Source of the DNA: Palleniella muris
GTDB taxonomy: Bacteria; Bacteroidota; Bacteroidia; Bacteroidales; Bacteroidaceae
NCBI RefSeq assembly: GCF_004792655.1
Contig: NZ_SRZC01000022.1
Span: 1 to 64,000, forward strand
DNA length: 64,000 bases
Reading direction: 5' to 3'
Below are positions 43,645 to 52,674 of the stretch, one piece after another (the stretch's first letter is position 1; each line of letters begins with the position of its first letter). The notes under the pieces were generated by a model. It was not told the DNA's origin. It saw only the letters and a program-made list of their open reading frames with translations, and did not search any database. A program made the translations under genes and the position numbers.

Positions 43645-44643
43645 ATGAACACAGAAAGAACAAACAACCACAACGTGGCAACCACGAAACGGCACTACGG
43701 AAAGACTCTCGGCAGCTTCCTTGTCGTGCTCCTTCTCATGCCATTGGGTCACGCACTGATGATTCTCATGGAGCATTTCCTGTCACCGGAAGCCCTGCAC
43801 TACAGCGCATTCCTCATGGGACTTGCCGGACTTGTGATAACAATCTGCGGTGCTTTTCAGAAAGGTGACACACGCCAGACCATTTGGGGAATAAGCGGTG
43901 CCATGCTCTTTTGGACGGGTTGGGTGGAGTTCCTGCTCGCATACTATGCCCAACGCTACGGCACACACTGCGACCTTGTCGGCTCAGGCATAGTGCAGAC
44001 AACCTCCCATTACATCGACGGCATTGCCGCAAGCCACGATTTCCTCATCAACGGACAGCCTTTGGAGGAATTCAGCCGTGCGGAAACCAAGGAACTGCGT
44101 GGCTCACGCCCGGAATATCTCATCATGCCTGCCACCTTCGGCATGTGGATGATGTTCATGGTGCTGTACCTTTTCTGCTCACGCACAGGGTGCAACTTCA
44201 TGCAATGGGTGCAGAAGCACTGCGGCATAGAGGGCAACATCGAGCTCCGCCCCATGGCGCATCATGCAAGCATCGTGGTCTTCATGGAATGGAACATCAT
44301 GATGTGGGGGCTGTACCTCCTCCTTATGTTCTGCTACGACCCAGTGTTCCTTGGCAGCTCCCACCCTGTCACCTACACCATAGGTGCCGTGGCACTCACA
44401 GCCTCCTTGCTTATGCTGTGCAAACAGCTGCGCATCAGTGCATGGGGCAGGAACATACGCTTCGCCCTTGCGACAGTGATAATCTTCTGGACATTCGTGG
44501 AGATAGCCGCACGCAACGGATTCTTCAAGGAAATATGGGTAGACCCTATGGGGCATATCATGGAAATGTCCATAATACTTGCCGTGTTCTTCGCTATTAT
44601 AGCCTTTTATATGGTGAAAGAGCGGAAAGCCCCTCATGGCTAA
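43645..44643 (+). CDS. Unknown multi-pass membrane protein in the haem operon
   Basis: A 332-residue protein with about eight predicted membrane helices and an extra-membrane loop (about 110-165) with SGIVQTTSHYIDGIAASHD. Several His and Met residues sit within or next to helices (MPLGHALMI, PMAHHASIVVFMEWNIMMW, DPMGHIMEMS), as in haem- or metal-binding membrane proteins. I do not recognise the family. The start ATG at 43645 lies after an in-frame earlier ATG at 43591, which is preceded by no good leader. It follows the receptor by 99 bases on the same strand, so a role in haem or iron handling is suggested by context only. Confidence 0.6.
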   Translation: MNTERTNNHNVATTKRHYGKTLGSFLVVLLLMPLGHALMILMEHFLSPEALHYSAFLMGLAGLVITICGAFQKGDTRQTIWGISGAMLFWTGWVEFLLAYYAQRYGTHCDLVGSGIVQTTSHYIDGIAASHDFLINGQPLEEFSRAETKELRGSRPEYLIMPATFGMWMMFMVLYLFCSRTGCNFMQWVQKHCGIEGNIELRPMAHHASIVVFMEWNIMMWGLYLLLMFCYDPVFLGSSHPVTYTIGAVALTASLLMLCKQLRISAWGRNIRFALATVIIFWTFVEIAARNGFFKEIWVDPMGHIMEMSIILAVFFAIIAFYMVKERKAPHG

Positions 44644-44688
44644 AAGTGAGCATGCAATAACGTTTCCTTGATACATTTTTGACGGTAG

Positions 44689-44732
44689 AGAGCCGTATCA
44701 CATCACCTTTAATGGATGTGGTACGGCTCTTT
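44689..44732 (+). terminator. Terminator of the haem operon
   Basis: AGAGCCGTA...CACATC pairs with GATGTG-GTACGGCTCT, followed by TTTGCTG. Confidence 0.7.
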
Positions 44733-44904
44733 GCTGTATGCGGAAAAGCTGTGTCTGCATGCCATATACACCGGCATTTATATGAGGTTTTCCCGACAAA
44801 CTTTCAATATGTAACAGAAACAGCACAAACACTACCATAAAGACATACATCTTGGCGTTTTCGCTAAACACAAACAATAACGGATGTTAAAGCACTATTG
44901 GTTT

Positions 44905-45006
44905 TGCGAAAGGTAACACTTCACTTGGTAAAAGGCAAGGCTTTGCAGAACGAAAGGTAACCTTTCGCAATGTAAAAGGTTACCTTTCATTCTGTCACTT
45001 ATTACC
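44905..45006. repeat. 22-bp phased GGTNAC repeat array, locus D
   Basis: Four clear units begin at 44905, 44927, 44949 and 44971 (22-bp steps); a fifth at 44993 is weak. The third unit (AACGAAAGGTAACCTTTCGCAA) is close to a perfect palindrome. It lies between the convergent haem operon and the choice-of-anchor gene. The rest of this 567-base gap has the two terminators and the short inverted repeat at 45047-45099. Confidence 0.85.
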
Positions 45007-45046
45007 TTAGGATTTTCAATGCAGCAAACCAATGCCATCAAATCAC

Positions 45047-45099
45047 ATGAGTTCGACGAATACTCACTATACACAAAATGCATCGAATTCACGATACTA
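45047..45099. repeat. Solo copy of the terminal repeat of the 362-bp element
   Basis: CATGAGTTCGACGAAT (45047-45062) matches 15 of 16 bases of the right end of the element at 35299-35660 (CGTGAGTTCGACGAAT). A degenerate inverted partner, ATCGAATTCACG, ends near 45095. Confidence 0.5.
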
Positions 45100-45141
45100 T
45101 GGAATTTTGCCACAACTAACACTAATAATATATCGGCAAAA

Positions 45142-45177
45142 AAATACTGCCGCAGCATTCGTGCCACGGCAGTATTT
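45142..45177 (-). terminator. Terminator of the choice-of-anchor protein gene
   Basis: AAATACTGCCG / CGGCAGTATTT is followed on the minus strand by TTTTTTGCC. Confidence 0.8.
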
Positions 45178-45210
45178 GAATAGTTTGCTTTTATCGTCAG
45201 AAACTTGACT

Positions 45211-48200
45211 TTACTTCTTTATGATGACTTTCTTGCCATTGACTATGTAGAGTCCGCTCTTCAGTCCGTCAAGGCTCTCACCGGCCTTGCGTACCAGAAC
45301 ACCCTCAACAGTGTAGACATTGCCACTCTTGGCTGCTATGCCTGCCTCGACATTCTCGATACCGGTAGTCTTGAGAGTGAAGACATTTGATGCCTTTGAC
45401 TCGCCCTGAGTGTAGACAACAGTCACAACATAAGAGTGCTCACCCTCTGCCACGTTGGCGTCTGTGTACTCAGTCTCAGCGACAGGCTCTGCGTTGAGCT
45501 TCTCGCCATCGCGGTAGACATTGTATCCCACGAGAGAGAGGTCGGCAGGAACATCAATCATTTCATAAGTGACGTCATCAATCATCAGGAAGAATGCATC
45601 TGCCGCCTTTGAACGGATAGCGAAATATTTCGCTCCGGCAGGAAGCTCGGCAGTGTACTCTGTCCATTCTGCAGAAATGTCCGCATGCGTCTCTATTGTG
45701 GTGAAGTCAGCGATGTCCTTACCTGTTGTAGAATAGAGAATCTCTATTGTCTCAGGATAGTCGGCAGAGTAGCTGCGAGCATAGAAAGAGATTGTCTGCG
45801 CGTTGCCGCTGAGCATTGGAGAGATAGCCCAGTCGTCAACCTGTCCGCCATCATAGCGGAACATTGAACCAAGATACTTTGTTCCGGAATGAGCCGCGAA
45901 AGACTGGTTGAAGAGGGCGGCATCCGTCACGTCGTGTACCCAGAATGACTGGAGGGACTGCTGTGGAATGTTTGGAATATCCAGATTCTGGAAGCCGCCG
46001 ATAGGAGACTGGTCAACATCGACGAATGTCCAATCGCCTGCTGTAGTGGAGAATGAATCATAGCTCTCGAAATCGTCAGTAACGGTTACAGGCTGCGCCG
46101 CATCAAGGTTCGGCTCACTCCATGAGAGTTCAACATTTGCACCGTTCTGCTGACCTGTGAGGTCGGTCACTGCAGGATAGTTTGAAGTCTTGATTGTTGT
46201 GCTGACAGTAGCAGTTGCGTTGTTGGTGTTGTCCTCATCGGCAGCGTAAACAACAACAGCGTTCCAAGAAAGCTTGCCTGATGTCATGACAGTTGTCTTC
46301 TCGATGAATGCAACAGTTGCCTTGGCATCGCTTGCTATGGCAGGACCTTCAGTAGTATTCACCTTTTCACCATTGCAGTAGAGCTCTACGGTGTAAGCAC
46401 CTGCCTCTACGTTAACAGAACCTTGGTTCTCGACCTCGACATTGATTTCGATGTCCTTTCCTGCCTCAACACTTGGAGTAGCGAAAATCTTTGTTGCCAC
46501 AAGGTTGTGGTCAAGGCAGTTGTAAACCTTCACATTGTCTATGAAGAGATTGCCGGCAGCTGTGTAGTTGGCTTTGAGAACAAGGCGCACCCAATCCTCG
46601 TCAGCAAACTGAACGAGAGAAACCTTTGCAGGAGCATAGCTTGTGCCGGAAGTGATTGTTTCCAACTTTGTCTCACCCTTAGGAGTGATTGCTATGACAT
46701 CGAAAGAGATGGCGCTTGTAGCCTTATGGTCGAATGTCACTACAGGGTTTGCAGTGCCGGCAAGTGCGATTTTACCGGACTCAAGGCTTACCCAGCCGGC
46801 TGTCTTGCCGACAAGTGCGAAGCAGCCTCCATCGCTGTCTGAAGCGTCTTCTTCTGCTATATACACACCACCTTCGAGAACCCTGTTGTTTGAATCGGAT
46901 GCTGTTCCCCACCAGTAAGACAGTGAAGCGCCGGCAACAGACTCCTTGAACGGCATTGTGTAAGGAGCACCGGTAACGACAGAAGCATAAGCGTCCTCAG
47001 ACTCGCCTGTTGTATTGGTTGTTGTCACAGCGAAATATGCAAAGCCATGCTCACCGGAGTTTGTATCGAATTCGATGTCCGCAGCAGTCTCTGTCAGACC
47101 TGTCTTATAAGGATTCTCATAGTCAGTGACAGGGAATGTCATGCCAAAGAATTCCATCATTTCCACAGGATATACATTGTACTTGAAATCAGCAGGGTTA
47201 ATGACATAGCCATTAGCACCTGTTGTAGGAGCTTCCCATGCAAGTGCAACCACACCGCTCTTGTCGGCAATAGTGATGTTCTCAATGTAGTGAGGTGTAT
47301 CGTAGCCGATGTACGCCTTTAGTTCGGCAGCGTCGCTAACACGTCCGTCATAAGATGTTGTCACAGAATAGGTGTAGAAACCTGCTGCATCAACTGCGTC
47401 ATCGAGGCTGACTGCAGAGCCTGCCGCACCTGTCTTTGTAGCGATGGTATTGCCGTCACGCTTAATCTCGGCGGTCAGTTCGCTTGTCAGTGCTGCACCT
47501 CCGATTGTTGCAGCAGGCATAGTGAATGTGACAGTGGCCTTGTTGGCACCCTGTGCGTCAGCAACGACATTAAGGTCTGCGACAGAAGCAGGAGCAGCAG
47601 CGTCATTCTCCTTTACTGAGAAGTTGTCAATCCAAAGGTAGAACTGGTCTGCATCGGAAATGGCATGTACTGCGAAATAGTAGACACCGTCCTCACTAAC
47701 TGTGAATTCGCCGTTGCTCAGAGTCAGGTACTCCTTTGAAGCGATGTCGGTAGAAGCGATTACAGGTATATCAAACTTTGAAGCCTTTGCTTCCTTGCCT
47801 GCCAAAACCTCTACACGCTCAGGGTAACTTGGACTATAGGAGGCTGCATCAATAGAAATCTTATAGGTTTTGCCTGCCTCAAGAGCCATGCCCGGGAACA
47901 CGAGATAGTCGTCTGCAGCCACAGAACCGTAGCGATAGCGTGCTGCCATGCTGCCGGAGGTAGAATTCTTCTCAAATGAGAATGTGCTCTTGTCATCATT
48001 AGCGTCGTAAATGGCAGCCTCAGCCTGCTCCTCGTCTGTGTCGAGAGTGTTGAGATAAGGCAGAGTAGTGGTGAGGTCTGTGATTACAGGCTCTGTGAAT
48101 TCCTTCTTCTCTGCTGTGAGGACAGCATCGCTATACCACTCTGCATAATAAACGCGGTCAGAAGCTGCGTTGATAAGGATTTCGTCAGAGAAAGAAATGG

Positions 48201-49416
48201 TCTTTGTCAAAGCGTCATAAGTAGCGACAGCATCCTTCAGCGCCTTTGTGACTGTGTTATAACCGACGAACCAACAGTCCTGATTCTGTGTGATGCCAAC
48301 ATACTGGAATTTGCCGAATGTCACTGTTGTACCGTCAATAGTACCCTTAACCCACGCTGTTGGGAAGTTCACGGAAAGTCCCTGAACATAAACATCGTTG
48401 TCTACGAAAGCGACATTGATTTTTGAGTTCTTGACAGGGGTTGTGGAAGAAGGAGATACGGAATTGCCGTTAAGGAACCATTCTGTTACAGTAGCACCTT
48501 CAGGCAGGGTCACAAGTGTTGTTGAAGGAGGTGTGTAGGTTGGGTCGTAAGTCAGCACTGTTGCTGCATCGCCATAACCGGTGAAGCGTTTTTCGTCATC
48601 CCAAAATGCACCCATATATGGAGCGTCTGCTGTGCCATCATAAGCAATTGTGCCTTCAAGAGTGAGGACATCACCGTTGATAGTGAATGTGAAAGAGTCT
48701 GCTATATCATCAGCTACGGAAATGCCTTCTCCGCTTGCAGGGATAACGCCCCAACGAAGACTTATTGTTGTTGTGTATTGCGCGTTATACAACAGAGGTT
48801 GCTTTGTAGCGACAGAGATGGTGTTGTTCACTTTCACACCCTTGACCCAAGCACCCGTGGTATAGCGTGTGATAGGGTTCTTGATGTAGACATTGCTGCC
48901 ATCCTCGATGATTTCCACGGCACCAGACTGCGTGGCGAGAGACACGCCACCGTTGTTGTAATAATAAGCCGCTCCCGTTGTTGCGCGCTGATACATCTTC
49001 GGTGCCACACCTGTGACATCAGTGATGATACCATGCTCATCGGTAGTTACAGTGACATTACCTTCCTGAGTTGTCGTCTTGCGACGGCTCTTGCTCATTG
49101 TGGCAGCCGCTGTTCTCTTGGCATCAAACTTCACACCTGCCAGCACTTGACCTTTCATGCTCTGCGTCCACGGCATAGCGAATGTGGAAGTGCGGAACTT
49201 AGAGAAAGATTTCTCTGTGGCAGCTGCGGCTTTCTCCGCCTTTGCTTTCTCCATTGCCTTCGCTTCCTTAGCCTCTGTGGCAAGAGACTTCATGGTTGTG
49301 TAGTCAAGGCGTTGCTCTATCTTGTTGAAGACAGCCTTGCTTTTTGCCACAGGAGCCTGAGCGAAAGTCAACGATGCAATCATTCCAAGGATTGCGAAAG
49401 TAAACAATCTTTTCAT
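45211..49416 (-). CDS. Large secreted multidomain protein with choice-of-anchor J modules
   Basis: A 1401-residue extracellular protein. A signal peptide (about 1-20) and an Ala/Lys-rich coiled segment (EAKEAKAMEKAKAEKAAAAT) are followed by beta modules. At least three galactose-binding/choice-of-anchor J-like segments occur (about 450-600, 850-960 and 1140-1290; typical pieces YKISIDAASYSPSYPERVEVL and DWAISPMLSGNAQTISFYARS), with fibronectin III-like modules between. The C-terminus ends in GLYIVNGKKVIIKK, a type IX sorting-like end. Similar modules occur in Porphyromonas cleaved adhesins. The gene follows the M6 protease by 73 bases, probably in one transcript, and could be its partner. No catalytic motif was seen. 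Confidence 0.7.
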   Translation of the reverse strand: MKRLFTFAILGMIASLTFAQAPVAKSKAVFNKIEQRLDYTTMKSLATEAKEAKAMEKAKAEKAAAATEKSFSKFRTSTFAMPWTQSMKGQVLAGVKFDAKRTAAATMSKSRRKTTTQEGNVTVTTDEHGIITDVTGVAPKMYQRATTGAAYYYNNGGVSLATQSGAVEIIEDGSNVYIKNPITRYTTGAWVKGVKVNNTISVATKQPLLYNAQYTTTISLRWGVIPASGEGISVADDIADSFTFTINGDVLTLEGTIAYDGTADAPYMGAFWDDEKRFTGYGDAATVLTYDPTYTPPSTTLVTLPEGATVTEWFLNGNSVSPSSTTPVKNSKINVAFVDNDVYVQGLSVNFPTAWVKGTIDGTTVTFGKFQYVGITQNQDCWFVGYNTVTKALKDAVATYDALTKTISFSDEILINAASDRVYYAEWYSDAVLTAEKKEFTEPVITDLTTTLPYLNTLDTDEEQAEAAIYDANDDKSTFSFEKNSTSGSMAARYRYGSVAADDYLVFPGMALEAGKTYKISIDAASYSPSYPERVEVLAGKEAKASKFDIPVIASTDIASKEYLTLSNGEFTVSEDGVYYFAVHAISDADQFYLWIDNFSVKENDAAAPASVADLNVVADAQGANKATVTFTMPAATIGGAALTSELTAEIKRDGNTIATKTGAAGSAVSLDDAVDAAGFYTYSVTTSYDGRVSDAAELKAYIGYDTPHYIENITIADKSGVVALAWEAPTTGANGYVINPADFKYNVYPVEMMEFFGMTFPVTDYENPYKTGLTETAADIEFDTNSGEHGFAYFAVTTTNTTGESEDAYASVVTGAPYTMPFKESVAGASLSYWWGTASDSNNRVLEGGVYIAEEDASDSDGGCFALVGKTAGWVSLESGKIALAGTANPVVTFDHKATSAISFDVIAITPKGETKLETITSGTSYAPAKVSLVQFADEDWVRLVLKANYTAAGNLFIDNVKVYNCLDHNLVATKIFATPSVEAGKDIEINVEVENQGSVNVEAGAYTVELYCNGEKVNTTEGPAIASDAKATVAFIEKTTVMTSGKLSWNAVVVYAADEDNTNNATATVSTTIKTSNYPAVTDLTGQQNGANVELSWSEPNLDAAQPVTVTDDFESYDSFSTTAGDWTFVDVDQSPIGGFQNLDIPNIPQQSLQSFWVHDVTDAALFNQSFAAHSGTKYLGSMFRYDGGQVDDWAISPMLSGNAQTISFYARSYSADYPETIEILYSTTGKDIADFTTIETHADISAEWTEYTAELPAGAKYFAIRSKAADAFFLMIDDVTYEMIDVPADLSLVGYNVYRDGEKLNAEPVAETEYTDANVAEGEHSYVVTVVYTQGESKASNVFTLKTTGIENVEAGIAAKSGNVYTVEGVLVRKAGESLDGLKSGLYIVNGKKVIIKK

Positions 49417-49489
49417 TGTACTCGATTGTGGGGGCTATTTGTTCATACTCATGCGGCGGAAGAAGCCCCCTTTTATTCCGCCAACATTC

Positions 49490-52294
49490 TTATTGCTGTA
49501 TCTTTATGGTCTTTGTTTTGCCAATCCTTATAAGGTAGATTCCTTTAGAAGCCAGGCTTACCGCTGCATTTTCAGCAGCATGTTGCGTTTTGTATATAAC
49601 GCGTCCTGCTATGTCTGTAACCACAATGTTTTGCCCTTCCGCACCGCTTATGAAAAGGCTGTTGCCTGTCACTTTCACTGACGGCGAGTTTGCTGTAACA
49701 TCTGAGATAGCGGTTGGCACGGCTTTTGTCCTAACCTTAACCTCATTTGACACAAGGGAATTAAGAGTGCCGTTTGTCGCCATAACGGTATAATAGTAGT
49801 CGGTTGACGGTTGCAGATTGTCAATAAGCAGGTAAGTACGGCTGTTGTCCTGTATCAAGAATGTCTGTCCGTTAAGTTCTGCGCGTCCGCCCCACTCAAC
49901 ATCAATGTCGTCAATGGCAAGCGAACCTGCACCTTTCATGCTGTACTCGATTCTTACGGCACGCGTTCCTTCCGGCAGATTGTCTATTTTCACAGTCTTT
50001 CCTCCTGCGCCATTCTCGATTTCCTCCTCTCCGACAAGCGTCCATGCGCCTGAAACATTGCGGGCACTGACACGTATGCGGTTCTCGGCAGCAGCCTTGG
50101 AGCCACGATGCCAGAAAGAGACAGAGCGGATATCGGCACTGTATGCAGGCGACTCTATATAGCTGCCGTCGGAAGCCAGACGCAACGCCGGGATTGCAAT
50201 GCCGGAGTATGCGGTATTGGCATAAGACTGTGAGGAGTTGGTTGTCCATCCTTCCGGTTGGTCTTTCACACCATTGTCAAACCCATTTATGTCATGGTCA
50301 AAGTCGCTCCATGTCTTTGTGTAAACGTCAAGGTGGTATTCAACGGCCTCATCCACCAGTTCCCAATTTGCCACAAAAGAGTTGGAAGAAACATTCTCTG
50401 CCGCCTTTGCAACAGGACGGTAGAAATCAAATGTCGGCTCTCCTGTAGTGACTTTCACCTCATTGGATGCTTTGCTTTTGCCATTCTCATTGACAACATA
50501 GACGATATAGAAATACTCTGTGAGAGGATTCAATCCTTCAACCTTCACACTTGTAGCATTACCCACATTAAGGTTATAGAATCCGTTGACATAGCTGAGC
50601 ATCTCACGGTCGTCACTTGTCTTAGTCTTAGCATAAGCCGATATGACATAAGACTCCGCCTCTTCCGATGCGTCCCAATGTGCAACGAAAGTGCCAGCAG
50701 TGATTTCTGTCGCAGGCTGTGCCTTGACAGGCTCAGGAGGTATCAGGCCACCGGAGACCTTGAACCTTATTATACCTCCGGTCTCGGTTATCTCTGTTAT
50801 AGGCTTATCCAACTTTGTGCCATTCCATGTCTTCATCGACGGGTTGGTGTCATCGGTGAATGAGGTTACACCCGCCGTACCGGGGAAAGCATCACCGGCA
50901 CGCGTGCTTTCACTCCTTATGCCGTCAGCTTCCTCAATGTCAACATACTGGTGGGAAGCGTCATTATTCACAGTATTCCTGTCCCATACCAACTTGTTAT
51001 AGTCCACATGCCATACAAGCATTCCATGTCCGGGGATATATTTGTCCCACCCCTGCTGCTGCCTGTTCTCGAACAAAAAGAACTCATTCTCGCTCTTTGT
51101 CTTCACGATACATGCGTCATTGTATGATATGTCGCGCAACGTAACCGTCTCAGGCTTATCAAGGACTTTAGGCTCTATCCAGCCTAAAGCATAACGCTCG
51201 TAGGCAGAGTATAACGGTGGCGTGCATCCGTTATTGTTATATGGTCCGTAGTCAAGTGCCGACCATGTGCCCGGAGTGAATGCCGACGTATAGCTTGTGG
51301 CATACAAATCAGGCAATCCCATGACATGAGAGAACTCATGAATGAAAGTGCCCACTCCGTCCGGACGTGAGCCCTGCCACTCATTAGTGCAAGCGTAACG
51401 GTCAAGGCGGACACCGTCAAACACGTAAGGTGTGGAAGTGGCAGCCGTTATGTTCCAAGCATGAGGCCACACTGTATTGGCACTTCCGCCACTTGCCTCA
51501 CCACGCCCGGCATAAAACACAAACACATTGTCAATGAAGCCGTCGCCATCGCGGTCATACTCCGAAAAGTCAACAGAACCATCAAGTAGCTGGCATGCCT
51601 CTATCGCCATTTGTTCCGGATTAGAATCATTGCCACCGTAGTCATTGCCACCGTAATAGCTCATGTTCTTGGACAAGGTAACAGGTCCGTAAACATCAAA
51701 TTCAGGCTCAAACTTGCCCATTGACGATTTGCGGAAATACTCAGCCGCGCATCCTGTCCCACCATAATCAGAGAAGCCATTCTCATTGAGCATACGGCTG
51801 AAATAGCTGTAAGGGTCGCTCAGGTTGAACTTCACATCCTGATATTCCACAAGCACCACAAGACCTTTCTGCTTTCCCATGGACGGGAATCCAACATCAA
51901 ACAGTCCCACATTGCGGTGCGGCGCGCGTGCCGCCCTTGCTCTATCACTGTGTTTCGCAAGTGCCTTCATGACATTCGCCATATCCACTTTTGAAAGGAA
52001 AGCGCGAGCTTCTGCGGAACGCTCTGCCTTCGGACGCGCCTGTATGTCTGAACGCACGATGTTCTGTTGTGCATCGGTGTCAGCATAGAAATAGGTGTCA
52101 TCGGTATTCACAAGCAGGTATCCATCCTCACTGAGGTAATAGTGGGAATGTTCATCACCCATAATGCGCACCTTTATCTCTGTCCCGTCAGCCTGACGCA
52201 CGGTAACAAGTCCCGGCTTTGCAGGAACGGCAAAAAGGTTCATGGAAGACAAAAGTACAACTGATAATAGTAATGCGGTCCTTATTAGTTTCAT
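49490..52294 (-). CDS. Secreted M6-family metalloprotease
   Basis: A 934-residue zinc protease. After the signal peptide (about 1-22) and a propeptide-like part, the catalytic domain (about 130-510) holds HEFSHVMGLPD with the HEXXH zinc site at 319-323. The segment DRDGDGFID (247-255) looks calcium-binding. Two fibronectin III-like modules flank a choice-of-anchor J-like module (about 655-830), and the C-terminus (NIVVTDIAGRVIYK...GIYLIRIGKTKTIKIQQ) is of the type IX sorting kind. M6 relatives include InhA of Bacillus, which degrades host proteins; here a nutritional or virulence role is inferred. Confidence 0.85.
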   Translation of the reverse strand: MKLIRTALLLSVVLLSSMNLFAVPAKPGLVTVRQADGTEIKVRIMGDEHSHYYLSEDGYLLVNTDDTYFYADTDAQQNIVRSDIQARPKAERSAEARAFLSKVDMANVMKALAKHSDRARAARAPHRNVGLFDVGFPSMGKQKGLVVLVEYQDVKFNLSDPYSYFSRMLNENGFSDYGGTGCAAEYFRKSSMGKFEPEFDVYGPVTLSKNMSYYGGNDYGGNDSNPEQMAIEACQLLDGSVDFSEYDRDGDGFIDNVFVFYAGRGEASGGSANTVWPHAWNITAATSTPYVFDGVRLDRYACTNEWQGSRPDGVGTFIHEFSHVMGLPDLYATSYTSAFTPGTWSALDYGPYNNNGCTPPLYSAYERYALGWIEPKVLDKPETVTLRDISYNDACIVKTKSENEFFLFENRQQQGWDKYIPGHGMLVWHVDYNKLVWDRNTVNNDASHQYVDIEEADGIRSESTRAGDAFPGTAGVTSFTDDTNPSMKTWNGTKLDKPITEITETGGIIRFKVSGGLIPPEPVKAQPATEITAGTFVAHWDASEEAESYVISAYAKTKTSDDREMLSYVNGFYNLNVGNATSVKVEGLNPLTEYFYIVYVVNENGKSKASNEVKVTTGEPTFDFYRPVAKAAENVSSNSFVANWELVDEAVEYHLDVYTKTWSDFDHDINGFDNGVKDQPEGWTTNSSQSYANTAYSGIAIPALRLASDGSYIESPAYSADIRSVSFWHRGSKAAAENRIRVSARNVSGAWTLVGEEEIENGAGGKTVKIDNLPEGTRAVRIEYSMKGAGSLAIDDIDVEWGGRAELNGQTFLIQDNSRTYLLIDNLQPSTDYYYTVMATNGTLNSLVSNEVKVRTKAVPTAISDVTANSPSVKVTGNSLFISGAEGQNIVVTDIAGRVIYKTQHAAENAAVSLASKGIYLIRIGKTKTIKIQQ

Positions 52295-52637
52295 TTATGT
52301 TTTTATTGGTCTTATACAATAGGAAAACGGTTATATTTTAATACAAATTTCACCGCTTTTGTAACATTTGTTCATTAAAACACCCACAAAGGTAAACATT
52401 TTTTACAAAACAAGAACCATTACATACAACTAAATTCAAGCAAATAGTATATAAAACGCATATTTCAGCTATTAGTTGACATATATCAGTTGTACTTCTT
52501 CTGCAAATCGCCACAAATTTAACAAATATAGCATCACAACAACAAAACATGCATGCATTCTACGCCAATTTGTATGGTATATATAGCAAAAAACTGACCA
52601 AATGTGTAATTCAAACAATCTTTAACAAAAACAGAAA
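52295..52637. promoter_or_regulatory. AT-rich promoter region of the M6 protease gene
   Basis: A -7 box TACCTTTG (minus, 52387-52394) would start transcription about 85 bases before the ATG. The remaining DNA up to the lpxH terminator is AT-rich, and I see no gene or repeat in it. Confidence 0.45.
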
Positions 52638-52674
52638 GAAGGCGCGTCACAGCCTAAAACTGTGTCGCGCCTTC
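52638..52674 (-). terminator. Terminator overlapping the end of lpxH
   Basis: GAAGGCGCG-T-CACAG pairs with CTGTG-T-CGCGCCTTC over a 7-base loop, and TTTCTGTTTTTG follows on the minus strand. The left half of the stem on the minus strand codes for the last residues of LpxH, so the stop codon is in the loop. Confidence 0.85.

Noticed and set aside
44905..45006. CRISPR-like periodic repeats
   Set aside because: The whole 22-bp period is repeat; there is no room for spacers and no cas gene.
48778..49533. 251-codon plus-strand open frame rich in Cys and His
   Set aside because: Antisense of the signal-peptide end of the choice-of-anchor gene; Cys/His come from reverse reading of Ala and Val codons.
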